From assembly GCF_020623625.1 (NCBI RefSeq), contig NC_060203.1:186001-250000 (forward strand): 64,000 nucleotides of DNA, given 5' to 3'. The notes beneath the pieces were generated by a model that saw only the letters and a list, made by a program, of their open reading frames with translations, did not search any database and was not told where the DNA came from. The DNA is from Saccharomycodes ludwigii. Taxonomy: Eukaryota; Ascomycota; Saccharomycetes; Saccharomycodales; Saccharomycodaceae. A program made the translations under genes and the position numbers. Numbering within the stretch: position 1 is the stretch's first letter; every line of letters starts with the position of its first letter. Below are positions 50,670 to 59,804 of this stretch, one piece after another.

Positions 50670-52790
50670 TTATTTCTTGTCTCTTTTACGTGATTCTCTA
50701 ACAATGTCTGAGATTTTTGAAACACCAGATGACTTACCTTCATTGACATCATCGACGGACATATTTTCTACTTCAAATTTTTCATTATGAGCAACATCAA
50801 GAACATCATCCAAGCTATCATCTTTGTATGATTTTTCGCTATGAATAGAACTGACACAGGAATTGCTTCTACTGTGCGGATTAGATAAAATACTTGAGTT
50901 GATACTAGAAGAACGACTTCTACCTCTTAAACGATGATGCTCTTCCAAGTGCTTTTCCAATTCGGTAGTCATTTTTTCATAATTAGGAAACACTGTAGGG
51001 CCTAAAGTGTCACAAACTGTACGCATTTCTTTACTTAAATTATCACGGAAAGATTTCAAATGTTGCAATTTCCAATTAGGATAAACTAAACAAACCAATA
51101 GAGGTGGCAATGATTTAAAGACATCCATACCTCTTTCCCCAGTTCGGAAACTAACCCATGTAGTGAAAACTAATACAATATAAGCAAAAATAAAATTCAA
51201 AACAGAGCAGCTACCAAAAGGTTTCATCGATTCAGGTCCAAATTTAATAAATAAAACTGAATAAGTTATGTATAAAATGGGAGCCATAGCTAAAGCAACA
51301 ACCAATTTCCAAGTGGCTAATAAATCAGTACCTTTGATTTTAACGACACTCTTTTTTAGACCCTCTAGTGCCTTTTTTTTGGAATAAATACTAGCGGTGA
51401 GGAAAATTGGAGAAAATAAGATACTTCCCGGTAGAGCTAATGCGACCATAATAAACAAAATGGCTAGTCTAGTCACCAACTTAAAAAGAGATTGAACAGC
51501 ACTTAATTCAGTAATGATATCGATTTGGTAGTCCTTCAAGCCTGCCTGTGATAATTCCTTATTATATTCCTTGACTTGTTCTTTTAATCGAATAATCCTT
51601 TCATCATCTTTGTATTTGGTATATCCCTTCATCAATCTTCTATTAATCTCAACATTTAAACTAATATCATCGGTGGTGTTCCTAAAAAGTAACCTTCTAG
51701 CAGTTTGGATGACCATTAAAGTATCAAAATCTGGCGCATTAACCGTAACTGAATATAATGCAGTTTCTAGTATTTTCAATAGTTCTGAAACAGTATCATA
51801 GGGGTTCGCAACGTATTTTGTACCCCAATTATCATGGTCTACAACAATTGGTTTACCAAATTCTAAAACGGCTCTTGATCTAAATTTGTCTCTGTGAAAA
51901 TAGTTTAGCCCACATGGAACAACATGCACTTTCATGGTAGGATCCGCAGCGCTAGCACCTAATGCCATAATAGACACACCAGCCTTAACTGGCAACAAAG
52001 AGGGACGGTCATGAGAGCCCCCCTCCGGGAAAATACCTATGCAACCTTTAGAATCTAAATGGTTAAACACGTTTTGGAAAACCTTGCTATTATTAATTTT
52101 TGGGGCATATTTGAAACTTGTTGGTTCCATTATTGGAGATTTAAATTGCTTGGCCAAAATTAAAGTAGATTTGTCTACAATTTCCTTAATTTGACAATTA
52201 CCCTTCATACTGATACCAAGTAGCCCTTTAACCATAAAATGTTTAAAACAATCGAAATCTTCATTGCTGTCGTCGCTAATTATTTTAAATTTTGCTACTG
52301 GATCATCTTCATTCAATACCTGGACAATCTTGACATTTGGTACAACCTTTAAATAGTCTTGGGCTCTTGGAACTGGAATTCCACCAGTCATTTTGCTAAA
52401 TAAAGAAATAAATCTTCTTTTAAAGCTACTAGCAGCAATGACAAAGCAAGTTTGTCTACCACTAACATTGCGGACTCTAGACATAACTATACCACCATCA
52501 ATAAATTGGTTAGCGTGTGGAGCACACATAATAATGGTGGGAACACCCTTGGGTGGTATGTATTGTTCGCCTCTGATGAAAATTTCCCTGAAAAATATGG
52601 CAAATAAAATATTAAAGCAAAAAATGGCTACATCATAAAGCCAAGTCTTTATGGTGAATGTGTACCCGTTATAATCATTAAGATAACTTTTATCTATCTT
52701 TGGAATATGTTCTGATTTTTTCAAAGGCGGAGTAGGTCTTGAATCTGGTAGTGATTCTTTTTGTTTTTTTTCAGAAGATACAGACGACAT
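50670..52790 (-). CDS. GPT2: Glycerol-3-phosphate / dihydroxyacetone-phosphate acyltransferase
   Basis: ER and lipid-droplet enzyme making lysophosphatidic acid, the first step of glycerolipid synthesis. The protein has 706 residues (S. cerevisiae Gpt2 743). The N-terminal membrane segment lies near 50-70. Acyltransferase motif I is PHANQFID (H92, D98). GGIPVPRAQDY follows at about 135. The phosphate-binding motif FPEGGSHDRPSLLPVK is near residue 254. Hydrophobic pairs lie at about 435-465 and 500-560. The C-terminus is Ser/Arg-rich (RSRSSSIN, SRSNSC) and probably phosphorylated. Position (YKR067W) favours GPT2 over its paralogue SCT1; since the window is pre-duplication in order, it may do both jobs. 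Confidence 0.93.
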   Translation of the reverse strand: MSSVSSEKKQKESLPDSRPTPPLKKSEHIPKIDKSYLNDYNGYTFTIKTWLYDVAIFCFNILFAIFFREIFIRGEQYIPPKGVPTIIMCAPHANQFIDGGIVMSRVRNVSGRQTCFVIAASSFKRRFISLFSKMTGGIPVPRAQDYLKVVPNVKIVQVLNEDDPVAKFKIISDDSNEDFDCFKHFMVKGLLGISMKGNCQIKEIVDKSTLILAKQFKSPIMEPTSFKYAPKINNSKVFQNVFNHLDSKGCIGIFPEGGSHDRPSLLPVKAGVSIMALGASAADPTMKVHVVPCGLNYFHRDKFRSRAVLEFGKPIVVDHDNWGTKYVANPYDTVSELLKILETALYSVTVNAPDFDTLMVIQTARRLLFRNTTDDISLNVEINRRLMKGYTKYKDDERIIRLKEQVKEYNKELSQAGLKDYQIDIITELSAVQSLFKLVTRLAILFIMVALALPGSILFSPIFLTASIYSKKKALEGLKKSVVKIKGTDLLATWKLVVALAMAPILYITYSVLFIKFGPESMKPFGSCSVLNFIFAYIVLVFTTWVSFRTGERGMDVFKSLPPLLVCLVYPNWKLQHLKSFRDNLSKEMRTVCDTLGPTVFPNYEKMTTELEKHLEEHHRLRGRSRSSSINSSILSNPHSRSNSCVSSIHSEKSYKDDSLDDVLDVAHNEKFEVENMSVDDVNEGKSSGVSKISDIVRESRKRDKK

Positions 52791-53691
52791 TTTTGATATG
52801 TTTTAAGTGATTAGTAAATTTTTTTTTTTTTTTTAAGTTGAAAGATAATGTTTTATCGGGCTGAGCAAGAAGTGTAAGAAAAATAAGAACCAAATATGTG
52901 GTTTATTTGCGCTTCAAATTTAAAAGATGAAGTTTTCTCCTGTTTTTTTTTTTTTTTTGTTTTTAGTACAAAAAGGAATTGAAAACTAAGGGGCGAAAAA
53001 AAGAAAAAAAGAGGGATGGGTTTCGGAGTCCGGGGGTTTAAAATCTCAGTGGCTAAAAAAAATAAAGAATAATCGGGGCTTTGCGCATAGTACTGGCCAG
53101 CAGAGAGTTTACTGGGTCATGTTGCAATAGTATGAAATTTGCACCTAACTTAAAAACTTTTGTCTTATAAATTGCGCAAAGTGGACAAATAGATGAGTTT
53201 ATTTGTTTTCCATTACGCAATTTTTAATATTTCTTTAGATCCAGTTTGTAAAGTTACCGTCAAATAACCCAAACACCGTAACAAACAATTTTTGTATAAA
53301 ATATTGGAAAAATTACAGCACCGCTTTGAACGGCTTTTATTCCAATTTAGATCCTGATAATTAATTAATATTATTAATTAATAACGAAAATCATTATATA
53401 CGCCTTATTCAACTTTTTTAAATAATCTTTTTTTTTCCTTTCATATAAATAAAAAGAAAAAATTCAATAAAAATAGGAAAAAAAAAAAAAAAAAAAAAAA
53501 AAAATTCTACATCATAGAATTTAAAACCCTTTGTTTCTCTCCTTCTTTTTCCTTCTTTTTCCTATTTTTTTTTTAATTAAAAAGAATATAATCGAGTTGA
53601 AAATGTAAATTACTAACAAAAAAAAAAAAAAAAAAAAAAAAATTCAGTAAAAAAAAAGAAAAAAAAAAACCAATAATAAAAATACCTCTTG
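52791..53691. other. Divergent promoter region GPT2 / RSB1-like 1
   Basis: Contains a less AT-rich island (about 53028-53110), an inverted AATTAATATTATTAATTAAT block (53360-53383) and two long A tracts (53479-53503, 53619-53642) just before the next gene. No gene or familiar motif seen. Confidence 0.7.
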
Positions 53692-54990
53692 ATGATATTA
53701 CCCCCAACTATTACATCCTTGCATGTACCAACCATCCAAGATGTGCAGCTAAAATTAAACCAGCATTTAATTCCTGCAGAAGACTCTCTATATGGTGGTA
53801 TGGTTCCGAATTTGCCATACAATATCACGATGGCAGTTGTGTTTGGTATACTATTTTTTTATCATACGGGTGTAGGTATTTACACAAAACAGTGGTGGTT
53901 CTTAGTTGCCTTTTTCTGCACCTGTATACTAGAATTATTAGGGTATTGTGGTAGAGCTAAGGGCTATTCTGATGTCATTGATATAGATATGTTTTTACTT
54001 CAGTTTATTTGTTTAACTATTGGTCCAGTTTTCACTATGGGTGGTATATACTACCAATTAGCCAAAATTATCAAAATTTATGGTAGGAGGTTTTCTAAAA
54101 AAATCAGTCCAATGATGTACTCTTATATTTTCATTTTCTCTGATATCGTCTCTCTAGTCATTCAAGCTGTTGGTGGTGGTATGGACGGTGAGGCTGTTAC
54201 TAATAATACTTCTACGGTTGAAGGTACTCATGTATTTGTTGGAGGGTTGGCTGTTCAAGTTGCCTCAATGACCATTTTCCAGTTTTTTTGGTACAGATTA
54301 TTATATTTCATCTTCATCAAGACTAGAATCAGATATGCTAAGGAGAAATTTGGTGCTGAAAGTGAAAAATTAGTTAAACCATGGAATTGGTTTAAATTAA
54401 TTAGACGGATTCCTTTACGGGAACTGGAGCCATACTTTGATTCTGAATATGCTGCATTGAGAACCAGATCTGACCATAGAAGATGGGCTTTAGACTATTT
54501 CCCACTTGCTGTGTCTTTTGCTGTTATCTTTGTATACGTTCGTTGTATTTATAGAGTTGTTGAATTAGCTGAAGGTTGGAGCGGATACTTAATTACTCAT
54601 GAATTTTACTTTATATTTTTAGATGGGTTAATGATGTCTTTGGCCACTGTTTTATTATGTGTCTTCCATCCTGGATTTGCCTTTGATGGTAAAAATGTCT
54701 CTGTTCCTATCAAGCAAATTAAATGGAAGAAAATGAGTTTCAGAAGGAAATCTAAAAAAAATGATACTGTCACTGACACAGATTCGGTTATTATAGAAAG
54801 AGAAACTACTAGTACTAGTAATGAGAGTAACAATTTTACCAACTCTAAAGCTGAAATGCAACCAACCGATGAGACAAAAGACATGCTTGAGGAAAGTGTG
54901 CAATACCATAATGTTAGTATTGTTGGTAATAAAGATATGGACAGTGATAAAGATAATATCAATAGTAAGGAATTTACTAGTGGTTTATAA
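53692..54990 (+). CDS. RSB1: RTA1-family seven-transmembrane lipid transporter, copy 1 (RSB1-like)
   Basis: S. cerevisiae Rsb1 (YOR049C) moves sphingoid long-chain bases at the plasma membrane and belongs to the fungal RTA1 family. The ATG at 53692 gives 432 residues. The N-terminus outside the membrane ends with SLYGGMVPNLPYN, and seven hydrophobic segments follow. The family core is clear: MGGIYYQLAKIIKIYGRRFS, FIFSDIVSLVIQAVGGGMDG, RTRSDHRRWALDYFP, VRCIYRVVELAEGWSGYL and CVFHPGFAF. The cytosolic C-terminus (about 350-432) is Ser/Thr/Asp-rich. A second copy follows 2.4 kb downstream on the same strand. The two are very alike in the membrane core and differ at both ends. Confidence 0.88.
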   Translation: MILPPTITSLHVPTIQDVQLKLNQHLIPAEDSLYGGMVPNLPYNITMAVVFGILFFYHTGVGIYTKQWWFLVAFFCTCILELLGYCGRAKGYSDVIDIDMFLLQFICLTIGPVFTMGGIYYQLAKIIKIYGRRFSKKISPMMYSYIFIFSDIVSLVIQAVGGGMDGEAVTNNTSTVEGTHVFVGGLAVQVASMTIFQFFWYRLLYFIFIKTRIRYAKEKFGAESEKLVKPWNWFKLIRRIPLRELEPYFDSEYAALRTRSDHRRWALDYFPLAVSFAVIFVYVRCIYRVVELAEGWSGYLITHEFYFIFLDGLMMSLATVLLCVFHPGFAFDGKNVSVPIKQIKWKKMSFRRKSKKNDTVTDTDSVIIERETTSTSNESNNFTNSKAEMQPTDETKDMLEESVQYHNVSIVGNKDMDSDKDNINSKEFTSGL

Positions 54991-57401
54991 AACAGTCCAA
55001 AGAAATGATGGTGTCCATTAAGGTCTAGCTTTTCTCCCTTTCTTTTTTTTCCCTCTTTTAAGTTTAAATGTACGCAAACTTATACATACATGACATTCGA
55101 AAATATATACACATGCAACTTTTAAGTACTGTGTTAATTGAAAACAAAAAAGGTACTTTTTTCTTACTTACTGTTATATTTGTTTTTATTTTATTTTATT
55201 TTTTTTTTTATTTTTTAAATAGATTATTGATAAAGATAAGGCTTAACTAAAATAAGTATTTACATTTTAAAAAGTTGTCAGAAGAAAAAAAAAAAGAAAA
55301 AAAGTTTTTTTCTTGTTAGTTTTTTGTGGTATTCATAGTAATAAGCTTAAACACATTTGTTAATTTAGGTTACTTGTTAATTAGTGCTTAAATATGAACA
55401 AAAACTTAATACAGAGTGCTTATTAAATGAGTATTGCTTATACCGTATATTAAAAGTTGGCTGTTAAAATTTAAGTTTAGTTAGAATATTTTAAAAGCCT
55501 ATCTATTTTATGTACGGCATGTAACATGCGGCCTTCTGCTCTGCCTTGTTTTTCCTTTTTTACTCTCTGAAAAACTTTTATTGTTGTTTTAATTTTAATT
55601 CTAAGACAAATTATGCGAGACGCTTTTAAATTATCACATGCTTCTCAGAAAACCTTGTACCAATTAGATTACTATACGGCTAAAAATAAACGACAACGAA
55701 AAGTTACGATAAACACATTTTTTTCCCCCTTTCTTTTTTATTTCCTCTTATAAATCAGGCCTAGCTAAGATTATCGTATGGGTATATATGTATAATGGAC
55801 ATCTAAATATAACATTTATCCTTCATAAATAAATATATATATATATATATATACATACATATTTATGTGCATAAGAAAAAGGTAAAAAAAAAAAAAATTA
55901 ACTAATAAATGGGAGATATTTGAGTATAAGAGAATTTTACAAAACCAAAATAAAAATACATCAACATTAAACCTAAAAAGATGATGAGTAATCAATATTT
56001 GCCATAACTTTGTGATCTGGATAATAAATAACAAGAGAAAAAAAAAAGATTAACTTCATTTAGAAATTATTTAATGACCCCCCCATCCATCATGTTTGTA
56101 TAAAAGTGAGATTCGAGTATTGGTACATTTATGTGTAGCAGAAAGGTGATTGTTTTTACCCATTACACTATCATCAATTTTTTTTTTTTTTCTTTTTTTT
56201 TACTCTTCAATTTTAAAGTTCTTCCCTCTCCTTTCTAAAGAATCAGCATTCGGTCAGCACGGTACACATACACGATATGTGTTCGGACTATAATACTTTT
56301 ATTTACGCCTTTTTTTTTTTCCGCTCCACTAAGAGGCTTCGGCTTCGGCATTTTTATTTTACTCTTTATTTGCTCTCATTCCTAGCGCGCACTACCAAAA
56401 TTTAAAAAATTAAAATAACCAGATATATATATATATATATATTGGTTATTTCTGTGTGCACTGATACACAATGACAAGCAAACAAGTCAGAATAAAAAAA
56501 AAAAAAAAGGGGGATCTGATTAGTTTTACGCGGAAGAGTTTTTTTTTTTAATATTTGTTTATTTTTTTTGACAGGAAAATACACGCTCGGTAGGAAAAGT
56601 CGACAAAAATATGCCATTAAGAAAATTATGCAGAACAGTTAACCATAATATTTTCATAATGCGTGATTTTTTTTTTTTTTTTCTCAGGTATAATTTTTCA
56701 TAAAATATGGCACACACTAAACAACGTAATTTATGTCTAAAATAGGGATCTCGATAACACTAAAAATTACATTACTAGTTTCATTATTCATTTATTTATC
56801 TGGATAAAAAAAAATGAACCTCTGTCATTTCATCAACTGTTTATATTTTAAAAAATGGGTACCAAACACGCTTATAAAGGAGTTATTGGTATTATATTGA
56901 AAGAAATTATCTAGTTTCATAAAGAAAAAAAACCCCCCAAAAACAAAATGAAAATTTCCGATAACTAAAGTATTATCATTTTTTCTCCTCAATATTTTAC
57001 AAAAAACTATTCTGGTTATAGTAATTCAATATGTGATTATATATATACACACATATATTATCGATACTTTATTATTTTTAGAATTACTTCGGATATTACA
57101 ACAATTTTCATAAAAAGACATAAAAGAGCTACAACATAAATATAATTAGTTGCTGTTTTTTTTTATTCCTTTTTTTTTTTTTTGAATTTACTCCTTTGCA
57201 TTCTTCAAAAGTTTTTTTCTTTTCTTTTTTCTCTATTTTTTTCAAAATTTTAATTCCAGTAGAAGTAGAATTTTTTTTGGTTTCCAGGGGAGAGAATAAA
57301 CTGTTCAAAAATAACAAGAAATAACAGTTAGAAGTCTAAAGTATTTTCGATAATAGCAATATAGTTAGTTGATAACTACAATAATAATAAAAAATAATAA
57401 A
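54991..57401. other. Long spacer between the two RSB1-like genes
   Basis: A 2.4-kb spacer without a credible gene. It holds A/T tracts, an (AT)n run (55832-55852), a small hairpin GCATG-TAA-CATGC (55518-55530), a less AT-rich island (56225-56400) with a perfect inverted repeat (56264-56282), and another (AT)n at 56425-56441. I see no remnant of a third gene copy or of a transposon. Confidence 0.65.
56264..56282. repeat. Inverted repeat ACACATA-CACGA-TATGTGT
   Basis: A perfect 7-base inverted repeat with a 5-base spacer, sitting in the less AT-rich island about 1.1 kb upstream of the second RSB1-like gene. It is next to CGG-N6-CGG (56251-56262), a spacing used by some zinc-cluster factors. 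A dimeric factor site is possible. Confidence 0.4.
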
Positions 57402-58655
57402 ATGTTACTGGATCTGGATTCGATACAGGCTAGGAGCCATATACCACAATACTTAATTCCAGCCGCGGATTCATATTACAATGGTATGGTCCCTAGTTTA
57501 AGATTTAACACCACTATGGTTGTTATTTTTGGTATATTTATTATATATCACACAGCAGTGGGGATCTATACCAAGCAATGGTGGTTTATGGTTGCATTCT
57601 TTTGTGCAGCTGCATTAGAATTTATGGGTTATATAGGTAGAATCCTTAGTCACTCAGATGTTCAAAATGAAAATGATTTTTTGATGCAAATTATTTGTTT
57701 GACCATTGCACCTGTTTTCACTATGGGTGGTATATATTACCAGCTGGCAAAAATCATCAAGATTTATGGTAGAAGGTTTTCTAAAAAAATCGGTCCAATG
57801 ATGTACTCTTATATTTTCATTTTCTCTGATATTGCTTCATTAGTCATACAGGCCGTCGGTGGTGGTATCGCTGGTGAGGCTGTTGATTTGAATGAATCTA
57901 CTGCACAAGGTGATCATATCTTTGTTGCAGGGTTGGCCGTTCAAGTTGCTTCAATGTCTGTTTTCCAATTTTTTTGGTACAGATTGGTATATTTTATGTT
58001 CATCAAGACTAGAATCAGATATGCTAAGGAGAAATTTGGTGCAGAAGGTGAAAAATTAGCTAAGCCATTGAATTGGTTTAAATTAATTAAACGGATTCCT
58101 CTACGGGAGTTGGAGCCATACTTTGATTCTGAATATGCTGCATTAAGAACCAGATCTGGCGACAGGAGATGGGCTTTAGACTATTTCCCATTTGCTTTGT
58201 CTTTTGCTGTTATCTTTGTATACGTTCGTTGTATTTATAGAGTTGTTGAGTTGGCCGAAGGTTGGGAAGGGTATTTAATTACCCACGAAATGTATTTTGT
58301 GTTTTTAGATGGGTTGATGATGACGTTGTGTAATTTGGTTTTGGCTGTTGCCCACCCAGGATTTGCATTTGATGGTGTTCATACCTCTATTAAGATTAAG
58401 AGCTTTTCGTTTAAGAAAAACAAGAAAAACAATAACGATGTTGATGAACAAGATTATGAAGATGGGCTTCCAAATGAATACGACGAGAACACGGATTACG
58501 TTAATGACAGTAATAACAACAATATTCCTAACAATATGAATAGCAGTAGTGGGGGTGAGGAAGATGAAAAAAATTACTTAAACACGGAGCCAGTTACCTC
58601 TTTGGAGAATTCAAAAAATAAACAGAGTTTGAAAGATAAAATGAAGTTCTGGTGA
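57402..58655 (+). CDS. RTA1-family seven-transmembrane lipid transporter, copy 2 (RSB1-like)
   Basis: A tandem duplicate of the preceding gene. The ATG at 57402 gives 417 residues. N-terminal ADSYYNGMVPSLRFNTTM aligns with copy 1, and the seven-segment core is nearly the same (GGIYYQLAKIIKIYGRRFS, FIFSDIASLVIQAVGGGIAG, RTRSGDRRWALDYFP, VRCIYRVVELAEGWEGYL). The C-terminal tail is unrelated: Asn/Asp-rich (NNNDVDEQDYEDG, NDSNNNNIPNN) and ending in DKMKFW. At DNA level the core contains runs of about 50-60 bases with a single difference, third codon positions included, while flanking parts are divergent. Substrate may differ from copy 1; the family includes lipid-translocating exporters. Confidence 0.87.
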   Translation: MLLDLDSIQARSHIPQYLIPAADSYYNGMVPSLRFNTTMVVIFGIFIIYHTAVGIYTKQWWFMVAFFCAAALEFMGYIGRILSHSDVQNENDFLMQIICLTIAPVFTMGGIYYQLAKIIKIYGRRFSKKIGPMMYSYIFIFSDIASLVIQAVGGGIAGEAVDLNESTAQGDHIFVAGLAVQVASMSVFQFFWYRLVYFMFIKTRIRYAKEKFGAEGEKLAKPLNWFKLIKRIPLRELEPYFDSEYAALRTRSGDRRWALDYFPFALSFAVIFVYVRCIYRVVELAEGWEGYLITHEMYFVFLDGLMMTLCNLVLAVAHPGFAFDGVHTSIKIKSFSFKKNKKNNNDVDEQDYEDGLPNEYDENTDYVNDSNNNNIPNNMNSSSGGEEDEKNYLNTEPVTSLENSKNKQSLKDKMKFW

Positions 58656-59804
58656 TACTCATCGAAATAATAATGATGTTATATGAATATTTTGGAGATT
58701 TTCCCACCATAGTACTTGTAATTTTTTTTTCTCACCCCCCACTTTCCTTCTTTTTATTTGGGTGATAATTGCTCTACATTTTCCTTCCTTGAGCAAATTT
58801 AATGTTTAATTTATCTATTCAGCAACATTTTTTTTTTGTGCTTTATTAGGTTTGATTTCATTTTTTTTTTCATTTTTTTTTCAATTTTTCTTCTTCCTCT
58901 TTATCCATTTTACAAAGTGAATGGACAATATTGTATTGTTATTCAAGAAGTAGAAGAAATTTAGTCTTTTGCTGCTGCCAAATTCAATATAAGCTATTAT
59001 TTTTCTTTTATTTCCGCTGCGGTTAGGAGCAAATCATGTGACACAGAATAAACCAAAGCATTGTATATCACACTATATTATACTATCGATTTTGTCATTA
59101 ACGATTTTAACGCACACTTTTAATTTTTTTTTTTATTTATTTATTTTTCAATTGAAATATATACATGGTATATATATATATATATATATATATATGCATA
59201 TATATGTTTTCTAATGAGTGTTATATATATCTAGTTAATTGCTTGGTTGTGAGCAACTATTAATTTTTTTTTTTTTTTTTGTCAAAGAGGGTATTTTGAG
59301 TTAATGATGATGTAAATTCTTTTCTTTTTTAAAATTTGTTTTGATTACAAAATTCATACATAAACGAAAGTAAACCACGTTTCTTTTTTTTTTTTTTTTT
59401 TTTATCTTTTTTTCTCTCTTTTTTCTTTCTCTTTTTTTATTTTATTTTATTATGCCTAATTACATATATATATATATTATTTTTTTTCTCCCTATTCTTT
59501 CTTTAGGTTTCCACTATTTCTTCTTGCAACTTCTCTTCGAACTTAATAGTTGTTTAATCTTGCCCCCCTCAACCACTTGCTTTATTTCGCAGTCTTTTTG
59601 TTATCCACATAAAAAGTTGGAAAACGAGTATATTAATTAAAATATATATACACACATACCTATATATATATATATATATATATATTTATTTATCTGTGTA
59701 AGGAAATAAAACAGGTCTTATTCTATTAGTGTTATCCGCATGAAGCGTGGAGCATAAATCAGACAAATAATAACAAAACTTTATCAACTAAAAATCACGC
59801 AACT
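58656..59804. other. Intergenic region RSB1-like 2 / RAT1
   Basis: AT-rich with several T tracts (59262-59280, 59383-59403) and long (AT)n runs (59168-59195, 59661-59684). A plus-strand frame at 59452-59640 is a run-through of (TA)n sequence and not convincing. Confidence 0.75.
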
